A stretch of DNA of 64,000 nucleotides from Desulfomonile tiedjei DSM 6799 (GTDB lineage Bacteria; Desulfobacterota; Desulfomonilia; Desulfomonilales; Desulfomonilaceae). Position numbers and translations under genes: made by a program. The stretch covers positions 3,662,001 through 3,726,000 of the forward strand of contig NC_018025.1 of NCBI RefSeq assembly GCF_000266945.1, in the 5' to 3' direction. This document shows, one piece after another, positions 1-9,048 of the stretch (position 1 is the stretch's first letter; every line of letters starts with the position of its first letter). The notes under the pieces were generated by a model. The model was not told the origin of the DNA. It searched no databases and worked only from the letters and a program-made list of their open reading frames with translations.

Positions 1-673
1 CGCTCAATGCTCTGTCTATGGCCACCAACGCTCCGATTTCCACGTCATCGCCGATTTCCACTGTACCGCTGTGATATTTCTTAACGTTGACCGGGAGACC
101 GCGTTCGTCAACGTCCCTGCAGAAGCCGAATCCGTCCGATCCTATTACCGCGCCCGAATGGATTATGACCCGCTTCCCGATGGTAACTCCCCGGTACACA
201 CTCACATTGGGAAAAATCCTCGTGCCCTCGCCGATGCTTACGCCTTCACCTATGACCGTGTGGGCACCGATAACACAGCGGTCCCCAATAGTCGCGGCCT
301 TGCCTATTACAGCAAATGGCCCCACGTGAACGCCTTTACCTAGAGAAGCGTCCGGGTGAACGTCAGCTCTCGGGGATACAGCCGGAGTTTCATCAGCGTA
401 CGGGTAGTACACTGCGGTAAGACGCGCGTAATCGGCTTCCGGATTGCGCGATCGTATGTGCGGAAGATCACCCGGGTCAAGCCCTGACGGAAGAATAACC
501 GCTCCCGCTGAACTCGCAGGGAGCTTGTCAAGGAACTGCTGGCTTACGACATACGTGATATCGGATGGTCTCGCATATTCCAAAGGTCTGATACCGGTAA
601 TTGCCGGCCCGGGTCGAACGGACGGTTCTCCGCCAATCATCCGAGCCAGCTCTTCGAGAGTAAAGGACATCAT
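1..673 (-). CDS. lpxD: UDP-3-O-acylglucosamine N-acyltransferase LpxD, 3' end cut by window
   Basis: LpxD transfers a 3-hydroxyacyl chain to the 2-amino group of UDP-3-O-acyl-glucosamine, the third step of lipid A synthesis in the cytosol. I translated the minus strand from the double ATG at 673-668. It begins MMSFTLEELA, has the N-terminal uridine-binding domain, and from about residue 100 shows left-handed beta-helix hexapeptide repeats (VIGKAATIG, VIGAHTVIG, TIGKRVIIHSG). The family stretch GSDGFGF and later EIGALVAIDRA are present. About 224 codons are visible; the family usually has about 340, so the catalytic His and the C-terminal helices lie beyond base 1. The start sits 12 bases after the skp stop, so the two are almost certainly cotranscribed. 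Skp followed by lpxD after bamA is the classical order. Identification is firm. Confidence 0.93.
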   Translation of the reverse strand, partial: MMSFTLEELARMIGGEPSVRPGPAITGIRPLEYARPSDITYVVSQQFLDKLPASSAGAVILPSGLDPGDLPHIRSRNPEADYARLTAVYYPYADETPAVSPRADVHPDASLGKGVHVGPFAVIGKAATIGDRCVIGAHTVIGEGVSIGEGTRIFPNVSVYRGVTIGKRVIIHSGAVIGSDGFGFCRDVDERGLPVNVKKYHSGTVEIGDDVEIGALVAIDRALS

Positions 674-685
674 CGAAATGTCTCT

Positions 686-1258
686 TTATTTGGGTCCGGC
701 TTTAGGTTTGGGTGGTGCCGGAGGAGCAGGCCTCGCCGTTGTATCCGGTGCTGCGTCATACAGCTTAATGACTTCGTCCGTCAGGTCCAGAGAGTCGTCG
801 AAAGAAAGCATCATCATGGAATTGAAGATCGCTGTAAGCTTTTTATCGGTACGGAGCTTGGCGACAACTTTGCTGATGTCACGGATGAAGACCTCTTCAA
901 CTTCTCGCTGCTCGTTCTGAAGAGAATTCTGCGCTTCCTGCTCCGCCAGCTTGTATTCCACTTCCTTTATGCCCAAATCTTTCATCATTTTTTCCCGGGC
1001 ATCGTTTTTCAGCATTGCGCTTTGCTTTTGGATCTGTTCCTGAAGGCTCATCATTTCGGCTCTTTTCTTCTCCAGTGCAGCCTTTTTGGTCTCCGCCAAT
1101 TGCTGCACTTTTTTCTGTAATTGTTGGGCCTTCACTGATTTCCTGGAGATAAGCTGAAGATTGACGAACGCGAACCTTTCCTCGGCCCAACAGACGCCGG
1201 ACGTCACTATTGCGGTGGCCAGGACAGCACAGATTGTCGCAATGTACAATTTCTTCAT
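686..1258 (-). CDS. skp: periplasmic OmpH/Skp-family chaperone
   Basis: This is a 190-residue OmpH/Skp-like periplasmic chaperone, expected to hold unfolded outer-membrane proteins for BamA. It has a signal peptide (MKKLYIATICAVLATAIVTSG, cleaved near CWA/EE), then FAFVNLQLI, the usual first strand of the family, then a long charged coiled coil (about residues 40-115) forming the tentacle helices. A return strand with KKLTAIFNS follows. The C-terminus is an unusual Pro/Ala/Lys tail (about the last 20 residues). I chose the ATG at 1258 because an AAGGAG lies 8 bases upstream at 1267-1272; a GTG nine bases earlier overlaps that ribosome binding site. It lies between bamA and lpxD, as in most Gram-negatives. 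Confidence 0.87.
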   Translation of the reverse strand: MKKLYIATICAVLATAIVTSGVCWAEERFAFVNLQLISRKSVKAQQLQKKVQQLAETKKAALEKKRAEMMSLQEQIQKQSAMLKNDAREKMMKDLGIKEVEYKLAEQEAQNSLQNEQREVEEVFIRDISKVVAKLRTDKKLTAIFNSMMMLSFDDSLDLTDEVIKLYDAAPDTTARPAPPAPPKPKAGPK

Positions 1259-1433
1259 CGAAATCACTCCTTTTTTGATCGATCCCGGGCTGCAGGACTC
1301 TGCAAGGAGAGCGAGAAGCGGCAGCCCGGAGTTTAGATTGAACCTTTTCCTGATTCAAATGATTTATTATGAAAAATCAAAGCCCAGTGCATGAGCCTGG
1401 ACCAACGTAGTCAAACAATGCTGCAAACAGAGT

Positions 1434-4106
1434 CTAAAAGAGGGCGCCCATTGAAAAAGCGAAAGCGCCCGGGTCTTCACCTTTTTCCGGTGCAAGTTTC
1501 CAGCCGTATTCCAGTCGTACAGGCCCCATAGGCGAGACCCACCGTATGCCTAAACCCGCGCCTGCTTTCAAAGTGGTGAAAAAAGGACTTTCCGAAACAT
1601 TCCAAGCGTTTCCGGCATCTGCAAAGACTACTCCGTTGAGCTTCAACTGTTCAATGACCGGAAAGAAAATTTCGAGATTACAGTACAGAGCTCTGTCACC
1701 GCCAATCACATTTTTATATACATCCTTGGGACCGATATCCCCGTACCTGTACCCGCGTATGCTGTTAATGCCCCCAAGAACAATACGACGATCGAAGGGA
1801 ATGGGTTCAGCTCCAAGTTCGGATAACATGGACCCACTCGCCCGTACTTTGAAAATAGACTTCCAGTATAAAGCGTGATAGTACGTTGCTTCACCGTAAT
1901 AATTCGCGAACGAAACGTCGCCGCCAAACCCTGAAAAACGGCTGCCAAAGTTAACCCTGCTACCGCCCGTTGGGATAACTGAGTTATTTCGTGTGTCCCG
2001 CGCAAAACCGAGCGACACGGAATTCTCTGAAATGTTCATGTATTTCTGGGCTGTTACACCATATCGTTTGTAATAGTCCACAACAGATCGTGCAAACACC
2101 GGTTCGAATCCGCTGAGCTTATTCGAATCCCTCGCGATTCCCGTAGTCATTCCCCAGGATCCATAGATAGGAAACCCGAGATGCGCAGAGAACCCGTCGC
2201 TTTCTCTGAAGAAATTGGTTTCCTTATTCATGTTCTTATATCCCCTTAAGGATCCTGTCATCTGAGTATCGAACATCCAGGGATATGTTATCGAGCCTTC
2301 GTACGTGGTCCGTCGACCGGAAATATTGGTTTTCGCATTTGCCACTATACCTAATCCCAGGAGGTTCTTTTCCTGAAGATTCACATTCCCCATGGCACCG
2401 TCCTGAGACGAATAACCGAGACCCGCAGTGAGCGACCCGGTCTTCTTCTCAATTACTTCAACATCCACGTTCATTTCATCGGGCTTCGATCCGGGAGTGG
2501 TCTTCAGCTTTACTGCTTCGAAAAACTCCGACCCTTCGAGGCGATTCTTGGTAGCTTCAAATTTATCCGCGTTGTACAACTCGCCTTCACTCATGTCGAG
2601 TTGTCTTCGGATCACCTTGTCCCGGGTACGCTCATTTCCGTGAATGTCGACTCGTCCGATACGGACGGGGTTACCTTTGGTTATTTTGTACGTGATGTCC
2701 AGGAACTCGTGCTCATCATTTATTTTTTGCCTTGGTTCGACATCTGCGTATGCATATCCGGCGTTGTTATAAATCCTTGTAAGATTCTTGATGTCTTCGG
2801 CAACGAGCGATCGTTGGAACCATGTCTTCGGTTTAACGCCCAGCTTTTGCAGCAATTCTTCTTTGGTTTGCCCTTCGAGGATATCTCCGTCAATGTTCAC
2901 TTCTCGTACTTGATAGCGATTGCCTTCCCGAACCGGAATCGTCAGGGTGACTTTACCATCCCGGATGTCTACTTCCGGAGCCCCTACCTGGACGTTTACG
3001 AATCCCTTCTCCATGTAGTACTGCATGACCCGGAGTCGATTTTCTTCGAGCTTTTCTCTGGTAAAAGTCCCGGAATCATCGACAAACCAGAACCAGCTCT
3101 TCTCCTTGAGGCTCAACGCTTTTTTGAGCTCATCGTCGGAAATCTTTTTATTGCCCTCGAACTTTATATCTGTGAGATAACTCTTTTCGCCTTCATTAAT
3201 TTTGAATATCAGTTGGGCCTCGTTTCGAGAAAGCTCTTTGATTTCATAATCTATTTTGGGCTGGTAATAACCTTTCTTTTCATACATCTTCTTAATTTTA
3301 TTAATGTCTTCATGAATCTTCTCAGTACTGGCCACTGTTAAGGATTTAGTCTTAATCTGATCCAGAATCTCGTCTTTCGACAGAACAGAGGTGCCCTCGA
3401 TTTCGATGTTCTTGATGGAAGGCCGCTCTTTCAGGACTATGGTAAGATCGACTTCACCTTTAGGAGTCTCATCAGCCTGAATTCTCACGTCATCGAAGTA
3501 GCCCATGGAATAGAGTTCTCGGATTTCATCACCGAGAGCGGATCTTCTGAAGGTTGTACCGGGTTTCATCTCTATCTTGCTGAGAATAGCATCTCTTTGT
3601 ATACGGTTATTTCCCTCGATTTTGATCTCCCCTATTTTGGGGCGGTTCAAAACTACATTACCGATTTCACCGGAGACTTCTTTCATGCCGGAAATGAGTT
3701 CCTGCATATCTTTGGCAGTGGCTGTAAATAATCTCGGCTTCAGTCCTTTCGGAGGATTCAACACGTTCAATTCGAGTGAGTAGCCGCTCTCTAATTTTGT
3801 GACAGTCCCCCAAATGGCAATGTTGGCATCGATTCGAGACATGATTCTCGTTATACGGGCCGGATCTACTTTCTTTTCCTGGACTGCCGAGATAAAAGTC
3901 TGTCCGGAAATTACCTCGACATCACCTTCCCGGGCCAGTTCCGATCCAAGTGCCGCAGCCAATTCGGCGCTGTAGTTGTCCGAAACCTCAGGTCCGGCAA
4001 GCTTGAAGGGAAAGATCAGGATCTTGTGTAATTTCGCTTGCTGGCTCCACGCGGCAATAGGAAAACACAAAACAAGAGCCGCAACCATGGCCTGCAGGAT
4101 CTTCAT
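1434..4106 (-). CDS. bamA: outer-membrane protein assembly factor BamA with an extra N-terminal domain
   Basis: BamA is the Omp85 barrel that inserts beta-barrel proteins into the outer membrane. The protein has 890 residues (the E. coli protein has about 810). After a signal peptide (MKILQAMVAALVLCFPIAAWS) comes a domain not in the E. coli protein, about residues 27-125 (KILIFPFKLAG, later ANIAIWGTVTKLESGYSLEL), which resembles a TolB amino-terminal-type domain. Five POTRA repeats follow (starting near IGEIKIEGNNRI, IKNIEIEGTSVL, LTDIKFEGNKKI, VREVNIDGDIL, IGRVDIHGNERT), then the barrel from about 570 with the loop-6 motif SIRGYRYG. It ends in a terminal Phe (SMGALF), as barrel proteins do. 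Its ATG overlaps the lolD stop by four bases (ATGA), so translation is probably coupled. Confidence 0.96.
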   Translation of the reverse strand: MKILQAMVAALVLCFPIAAWSQQAKLHKILIFPFKLAGPEVSDNYSAELAAALGSELAREGDVEVISGQTFISAVQEKKVDPARITRIMSRIDANIAIWGTVTKLESGYSLELNVLNPPKGLKPRLFTATAKDMQELISGMKEVSGEIGNVVLNRPKIGEIKIEGNNRIQRDAILSKIEMKPGTTFRRSALGDEIRELYSMGYFDDVRIQADETPKGEVDLTIVLKERPSIKNIEIEGTSVLSKDEILDQIKTKSLTVASTEKIHEDINKIKKMYEKKGYYQPKIDYEIKELSRNEAQLIFKINEGEKSYLTDIKFEGNKKISDDELKKALSLKEKSWFWFVDDSGTFTREKLEENRLRVMQYYMEKGFVNVQVGAPEVDIRDGKVTLTIPVREGNRYQVREVNIDGDILEGQTKEELLQKLGVKPKTWFQRSLVAEDIKNLTRIYNNAGYAYADVEPRQKINDEHEFLDITYKITKGNPVRIGRVDIHGNERTRDKVIRRQLDMSEGELYNADKFEATKNRLEGSEFFEAVKLKTTPGSKPDEMNVDVEVIEKKTGSLTAGLGYSSQDGAMGNVNLQEKNLLGLGIVANAKTNISGRRTTYEGSITYPWMFDTQMTGSLRGYKNMNKETNFFRESDGFSAHLGFPIYGSWGMTTGIARDSNKLSGFEPVFARSVVDYYKRYGVTAQKYMNISENSVSLGFARDTRNNSVIPTGGSRVNFGSRFSGFGGDVSFANYYGEATYYHALYWKSIFKVRASGSMLSELGAEPIPFDRRIVLGGINSIRGYRYGDIGPKDVYKNVIGGDRALYCNLEIFFPVIEQLKLNGVVFADAGNAWNVSESPFFTTLKAGAGLGIRWVSPMGPVRLEYGWKLAPEKGEDPGAFAFSMGALF

Positions 4107-4789
4107 TGAAGCTCCTTGAGTTTCCCGCCCATGAGGGTGACCCTTTTATCCATGGCCCTGGAAAGAGATTCTTTGTGAGTGACCACAATCAGGGTTGTGT
4201 TGTGAACGGTATTCAGTTTCTTCATCAAATCTTCGATTTCCGCTCCAGTCTCGGGATCGAGATTCCCTGTCGGCTCATCGGCAAAGAGCACATCGGGTTT
4301 CATAATGAGAGAACGTGCAATTGCAACCCTTTGCTGCTCTCCACCGGACAACTCACCAGGCCGATGGTAGATTCGTTCACGAAGACCGAGTTCTTCAAGC
4401 AACTCAGTCGCTCGCGGCAGGAGGGTTCGACGACGTTCTCCGGCTATGAGTCCCGGCATGATCACGTTCTCCACAGCCGTAAACTCCGGAAGGAGCTGAA
4501 AAAACTGAAAGATAAAGCCAAATCGCCTGTTTCGCAACCTTGCGCGCTCCGTCTCCCGAAGAGAGAGCAGATTGATCCCATCAAGCATTAAGGTTCCGCT
4601 TACAGGTCTGTCCAGCAAGCCGAGAATATGTAAAAGAGTGCTCTTGCCCACACCCGAAGGTCCGGTAACAGCAATAGTTTCCCCCGGTTTCACGTAGAAG
4701 TCGACGCCCTTGAGCACTTCGACATCCTTGGTGCCGTTGGAATAGCTTTTCCAGATGTCTCTTGCTTCATACAGCCACGGTTTACTCAT
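4103..4789 (-). CDS. lolD: lipoprotein-releasing ABC transporter ATPase LolD
   Basis: LolD is the ATPase of LolCDE, which extracts outer-membrane lipoproteins from the inner membrane. The 228-residue protein shows Walker A GPSGVGKST (43-51), the Q-loop region FQFFQLLPEFTAVENV, the signature LSGGEQQRVAIARS, Walker B VLFADEPTGNLD, and the H-loop VVTHKES. These match the MacB/LolD subfamily. It overlaps lolC at its start by eight bases and bamA at its end by four, so the three genes form one translationally linked unit. With a LolC-type permease immediately upstream, the Lol assignment is better than a MacB efflux pump. Confidence 0.95.
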   Translation of the reverse strand: MSKPWLYEARDIWKSYSNGTKDVEVLKGVDFYVKPGETIAVTGPSGVGKSTLLHILGLLDRPVSGTLMLDGINLLSLRETERARLRNRRFGFIFQFFQLLPEFTAVENVIMPGLIAGERRRTLLPRATELLEELGLRERIYHRPGELSGGEQQRVAIARSLIMKPDVLFADEPTGNLDPETGAEIEDLMKKLNTVHNTTLIVVTHKESLSRAMDKRVTLMGGKLKELQ

Positions 4790-6056
4790 AGCGGAGCGCC
4801 TCCACCGGTTCGAGGCGTGCAGCTCTGAAGGACGGGTACAAAGTCGCTATGAAACAAATGGTTAAGGCCACGACGCAAATGATGACGACATCGGTTATAT
4901 CCGTAGCTACAGGCAGCCGATCGATCGTATAGATTTCCGTGGGAAGTTCGATTATCGGATATCTGGCTATCAAGGCACTACCTGCTATTCCACCGATTGC
5001 TCCCAACAGCGTCCCCACGAATCCCACCACCATGCCCTGTATCACGAAAATTCGCATGATACTGTCGGACGTCGCTCCCAGCGCCTTGAGAATTGCTATA
5101 TCCCGGCTCTTCTCCATCACGAGCATGATAAGGGAGATGACAATATTAAAAGCGGCGACCAGAACAATGAACGTGAGAATGACGAACATGGCTATCTTTT
5201 CAAGTTTCAGTGCGCTGAACAGGTTTCTGTACATGTCTCGCCAGGTTCTCGTCCAAAAAGGATGCCCAAGCGATGCCTCAATACGTCCCGCTAATTTTGG
5301 CGCTGCGTAAATGTCTCGGAGTTTCACTTCGATACCCGAAACGCCTTCTCCGAGTTCAAAGAATTTTTGGGCTTCAGACAACTGCATGTAAACAAGGTTC
5401 GAATCAAATTCGTACATGCCGGACTGAAATATGCCCATAATCCTGAAATTCTGCACCCTTGGGATAGCTCCGATAGGTGTTCTTTTTCCCTGGGGAGAGA
5501 TTAACTGCACAATGTCGCCTAAACGTAAGGAATTGAGCGTTGCCAATTCCTTGCCGATAATGATGCCTGCGGTGCCATCCGACGGCTTGTCCAAGTCAAG
5601 GACGCTCGCAGTCCCGTCAGGTGTCTTATTCAGTTCGATAACCGAAGGTTCCTTGAGATAGTTATCCAGAGAGATGACGCTTCCGGCAGTTCGGGGATCG
5701 ATGCCTCTTATGACCACTCCCCTAACCTTTCCACGTGTGGAAAGCATCGCCTGACCGTAGATGTACGGAGTCGTCGCTTCCACGCCGCGGAAAACGCCAA
5801 TGCGGTCCATGAGCTTCCCCCATTCGGTCAGCATTCTGCTGGAATGGCTCATGACCACCAAATGTGACACAGTCCCGAGAATTTTGTCCTTGAGATCGCG
5901 TTCAAAGCCGTTCATCACCCCAAGAACGATTATCAGCGTCATCACGCCCAGCATGACACCCAAAATGCTGAACGCGCTGATGACCGAAATAAAGGCTTGC
6001 TTCCTTTTTGCCTTGATATAACGGAAGCCTACGCTGATCTCGAAAGCTAGACTCAT
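4782..6056 (-). CDS. lolC: lipoprotein-releasing system permease LolC/LolE
   Basis: This 424-residue inner-membrane permease of the LolC/E family probably acts as a homodimer here, since only one permease gene is present. It begins FEISVGFRYIKAKRKQAFISVISAFS, the family's N-terminal amphipathic region, followed by TM1 (about 25-50, LGVMLGVMTLIIVLGVMNG). A large periplasmic domain runs from about 55 to 270 and takes up lipoprotein substrates. Three C-terminal TM segments form the FtsX-like core (about 275-415), ending PSFRAARLEPVEALRYE, a typical FtsX/LolC tail. It overlaps lysS by four bases and lolD by eight. Whether it matches LolC or LolE more closely cannot be decided by eye. Confidence 0.93.
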   Translation of the reverse strand: MSLAFEISVGFRYIKAKRKQAFISVISAFSILGVMLGVMTLIIVLGVMNGFERDLKDKILGTVSHLVVMSHSSRMLTEWGKLMDRIGVFRGVEATTPYIYGQAMLSTRGKVRGVVIRGIDPRTAGSVISLDNYLKEPSVIELNKTPDGTASVLDLDKPSDGTAGIIIGKELATLNSLRLGDIVQLISPQGKRTPIGAIPRVQNFRIMGIFQSGMYEFDSNLVYMQLSEAQKFFELGEGVSGIEVKLRDIYAAPKLAGRIEASLGHPFWTRTWRDMYRNLFSALKLEKIAMFVILTFIVLVAAFNIVISLIMLVMEKSRDIAILKALGATSDSIMRIFVIQGMVVGFVGTLLGAIGGIAGSALIARYPIIELPTEIYTIDRLPVATDITDVVIICVVALTICFIATLYPSFRAARLEPVEALRYE

Positions 6057-7564
6057 CCGATCCCTTTTTCGGGTCTCATGTGCGGAAACAAGATTACATC
6101 CCGAATCGACTGAGAATCCGTGAGCAGCATCACCAGACGATCGATACCTATGCCTTCACCGGCAGCAGGCGGCATCCCGTATTCCAGGGCTCTCAAAAAA
6201 TCTTCGTCCAGAAAATGCGCTTCCTCGTCTCCGGCTGCTCGTGCGCGCACCTGTTCTTCAAAACGGCCTCGCTGATCGAGAGGATCGGTCAACTCAGTGA
6301 AAGCATTAGCTAACTCTCGACCGCAAATATAGAGCTCAAATCGGTCCGTTACCGTGGGGTCTTCGTCATTCCGCCGTGCGAGCGGAGAGACCTCCACAGG
6401 ATATTTGTGAACGAAAATCGGTCCCCAGAGCTTGTCTTCCACGAGCTCATCGAACAGAGCCATCCAGAGTTTTCCGATTCCTTCATCTTTGTTGACTTCC
6501 AGACCGAGTTCGACCGCCTTGATGAACAGCGCGTTTCTATCCTCGATGTCCTCCACAGAGAATCCACCGTACTTCAGCAGGGCTTCCTTCACGGTGATGC
6601 GCTCCCAGGGAGGCGCAAGGTTGACGGTTCTTTCACCGTAAGAGAATTCGTGCCCGCCGATTATTTCACGTGCGAGCGACGACAGCAATTCTTCCGTGAG
6701 TGCCATCAGATCTTCGTACGTGGCATAAGCCTGATAGAACTCCAGCATCGTGAACTCAGGATTGTGCTGCGTGGAAATCCCTTCATTCCGGAAATTGCGG
6801 TTTATTTCAAATACTCGATCGAATCCGCCGACCAGCAGCCGTTTTAGATACAACTCAGGCGCAATACGCAAATACAGTTTTCGGCCCAGGGCGTGATGAA
6901 ATGTCTCAAACGGTTTTGCCGTGGCGCCGCCGGGAATCGCCTGCATCATAGGTGTTTCAACTTCCAGGAACTCCCGTTCTACCAGAAAACGCCGTATGTA
7001 CGAAATAATCCTCGACCGGGTTCTGACGACATCTCGAGCAGCAGTATTCACGATGAGATCCAAATACCGTTGTCGATACCGGATCTCCACATCCGAAAGT
7101 CCGTGCCACTTCTCGGGAAGCGGTCTCAATGATTTGGAAAGTATTGCGAAATCATCGGTAAAGATACTCAGTTCACCGGTTCGTGTTCTGAAAGGTCGAC
7201 CGACGGTTCCGATGATGTCACCGACATCAAGCTTCTTCAGCATCTTATACTTGTCGGTTCCGACATGATCTCGCGACGCATATGCCTGGAAATCGCCCGC
7301 AGCGTCTCTGAGTCTCAAGAAGGCGGCTTTTCCCAAAAGACGGATCGCCATGATGCGACCGACCATTTTGACGGGATCGGCGGACTCTTCCAGTTCTTCC
7401 ACGTGAGCAAAATTCGATTTGAATACCGAGGAATTGATATTGGGAACAAAGCCCACGGAATACGCAGGTATTCCCAGATCCTGAAGCTCCTGGACTTTTT
7501 GTATCCTGACCTCGGTTAATGAGGACACCTGAGTTTTTTTTGTATCTGTAGAATGTTCCTGCAA
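6053..7564 (-). CDS. lysS: lysyl-tRNA synthetase, class II
   Basis: This 503-residue cytosolic enzyme charges tRNA-Lys. The N-terminal OB-fold anticodon-binding domain covers about 60-160 (VKMVGRIMAIRLLGKAAFLRLRD). Class II motif 2 is FEINRNFRNEGISTQHNPEF and motif 3 is GEGIGIDRLVMLLTDSQSIR, the LysRS form. The length is normal. The start is a TTG at 7564, preceded by GGAGAG with an 8-base spacer; no ATG in frame is as well placed. It is the first gene of the minus-strand operon leading to lolC-lolD-bamA-skp-lpxD, so translation capacity and envelope assembly are expressed together. lysS next to lolC occurs in several proteobacterial genomes (general knowledge). Confidence 0.97.
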   Translation of the reverse strand: MQEHSTDTKKTQVSSLTEVRIQKVQELQDLGIPAYSVGFVPNINSSVFKSNFAHVEELEESADPVKMVGRIMAIRLLGKAAFLRLRDAAGDFQAYASRDHVGTDKYKMLKKLDVGDIIGTVGRPFRTRTGELSIFTDDFAILSKSLRPLPEKWHGLSDVEIRYRQRYLDLIVNTAARDVVRTRSRIISYIRRFLVEREFLEVETPMMQAIPGGATAKPFETFHHALGRKLYLRIAPELYLKRLLVGGFDRVFEINRNFRNEGISTQHNPEFTMLEFYQAYATYEDLMALTEELLSSLAREIIGGHEFSYGERTVNLAPPWERITVKEALLKYGGFSVEDIEDRNALFIKAVELGLEVNKDEGIGKLWMALFDELVEDKLWGPIFVHKYPVEVSPLARRNDEDPTVTDRFELYICGRELANAFTELTDPLDQRGRFEEQVRARAAGDEEAHFLDEDFLRALEYGMPPAAGEGIGIDRLVMLLTDSQSIRDVILFPHMRPEKGIG

Positions 7565-7604
7565 GCCCTGAACTCTCCGGAGAATTTCTTAAAATCAGAC
7601 CGGG

Positions 7605-7633
7605 GTTTTATCTTTTCCCTCTGAAAAAGTCAA
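7605..7633 (-). promoter_or_regulatory. candidate sigma-70 promoter of the lysS-lpxD operon
   Basis: On the minus strand TTGACT (7633-7628) and TAAAAC (7610-7605) are separated by 17 bases, about 40 bases upstream of the lysS TTG start. The -35 box is good; the -10 box is only fair. It sits just after the pilC terminator, where a new operon must start. Confidence 0.35.
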
Positions 7634-7739
7634 GTCGAATGCCCTTCAGAGACCTGAATCTCCTAGTGAAAATCGTTGGTGCCAGCAGAGGAAAAGAGGG
7701 GATATCAGTATGAACCCGAGCCACAGGCAAGCGGGTAAA

Positions 7740-7771
7740 GAAAATGAGAGGTCTCTCGACCTCTCATTTTC
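7740..7771 (-). terminator. Rho-independent terminator after pilC
   Basis: Perfect 13-bp inverted repeat (7740-7752 and 7759-7771, arm GAAAATGAGAGGT) with a 6-base loop. On the minus strand the second arm ends in TTTTC and is followed by TTTAC. It lies 15 bases after the pilC stop and separates the pil genes from lysS. The A-rich 5' arm may let it work in both directions. Confidence 0.8.
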
Positions 7772-7786
7772 ATGAACAGAATACTG

Positions 7787-9007
7787 CTAGTCCTTCGTAC
7801 CGGAAATAACTCCGGCCATGGAAAACACCGGCAGATACATGGCAATAACCATGCCACCGCACACTCCGCCGAGAAAAACAATCATGAGCGGTTCCATCAT
7901 CTGGGTGAGACCTTCCACAGCGACGTCCACTTCCTCATCGTAGAATTCCGATATCTTTGCGAGCATGGCATCGAGGGCACCGGTAGCCTCGCCAACGGCA
8001 ATCATCCTCACCACCATGCCCGGAAACACCCCGGTTTCCATGAGAGGCTCCGCTATGGTTCGGCCTTCCGAGATGGCAGTTCGAGTATTCATGATGGCAT
8101 TTTCGATGATCACATTACCTGCAGTTTTCGCGGTGATCTCGAGAGCGTCCAGAATGGGAACACCACTGGAAATCATTGTCCCGAGAGTCGCGCAGAACCG
8201 GGCAACAGCGACTTTTCGCAGAAGAATACCTATCACTGGTGTCTTCAGGGCGAACCTGTCAATCAGGTATCTGCCTTGCTTGGTATTGTAGAATTTCCTC
8301 ACCGCAAAAACGGCTATTCCTATGAGCACAAGAATGTGAACAATGTATCTTTGCACAAATTCACTCATATGCAAAACCAACAGTGTCGGTCCGGGAAGCT
8401 TTTCCCCTGCACCCTCGAACATTTCCTTGAAAACGGGGACGACGAATACCAGAAGAACACCCACAACACTCACAGCGATGATAAGAACGATGGCCGGGTA
8501 AATCATTGCACTCTTGACTTTGCGTTTGAGTGCTTCGGCCTTCTCCAGGAACACGGAAAGTCTTCTGAGAATCGTGTCCAGAATACCGCCTGTTTCACCG
8601 GCATGCACGAGGTTCACGAATAGCTGGTCAAAGACTTTCGGGTGTGCCTTCAAACCTTCGGCAAACGTGCTTCCTCCTTCGACGCTGGTTTTCACAGCAG
8701 TGAGAATCTTCTTGAATGTCTTGTTCTCCTGCTGACTCGCAAGAATCTCGAGACACTGCACCAGAGGGAGTCCAGCGTCGATCATAGTCGCGAACTGCCG
8801 TGTAAAAATGACGACGTCTTTAGTAGAGACTTTAGGCTGGAAGAATTCGATATTTTCCAGTAGATCTTTAGGCTTTTTCTTTACCTTGATGTCGGTGTAG
8901 TTCATCTTCTGAAGCTTCGTGATTACTACCGACTCATTCACCTCATTCATTTCACCATCGGTATAATTTCCGGCCTGTGTTTTGGCCTTCCATATATATT
9001 CAGGCAT
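7787..9007 (-). CDS. pilC: type IV pilus inner-membrane platform protein PilC
   Basis: PilC is the inner-membrane platform on which the PilB and PilT motors turn to assemble and retract pilin. The 406-residue protein has two T2SSF (GspF) repeats, about 70-195 and 275-400, each with an entry such as FTRQFATMIDAGLPLVQCLE and FCATLGTMISSGVPILDALE. Three TM segments are visible (about 170-195, 220-240, 375-400). The N-terminus PEYIWKAKTQAG and the length are standard. ATG 9007 follows AGGAGGAAAATTC. It is the last gene of a pilB-pilT-pilC run and ends at a strong hairpin. Confidence 0.95.
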   Translation of the reverse strand: MPEYIWKAKTQAGNYTDGEMNEVNESVVITKLQKMNYTDIKVKKKPKDLLENIEFFQPKVSTKDVVIFTRQFATMIDAGLPLVQCLEILASQQENKTFKKILTAVKTSVEGGSTFAEGLKAHPKVFDQLFVNLVHAGETGGILDTILRRLSVFLEKAEALKRKVKSAMIYPAIVLIIAVSVVGVLLVFVVPVFKEMFEGAGEKLPGPTLLVLHMSEFVQRYIVHILVLIGIAVFAVRKFYNTKQGRYLIDRFALKTPVIGILLRKVAVARFCATLGTMISSGVPILDALEITAKTAGNVIIENAIMNTRTAISEGRTIAEPLMETGVFPGMVVRMIAVGEATGALDAMLAKISEFYDEEVDVAVEGLTQMMEPLMIVFLGGVCGGMVIAMYLPVFSMAGVISGTKD

Positions 9008-9048
9008 GAATTTTCCTCCTGAGCACTCTTACTGAAAACGCGTCCATC

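Noticed and set aside
2099-2112. GGTTCGAATCC, like a tRNA T-loop
   Set aside because: It lies inside bamA coding sequence and has no flanking acceptor or anticodon arms.
2601-3341. 246-residue plus-strand ORF opposite bamA
   Set aside because: It is the antisense shadow of the POTRA-coding part of bamA; no ribosome binding site, signal or family pattern.
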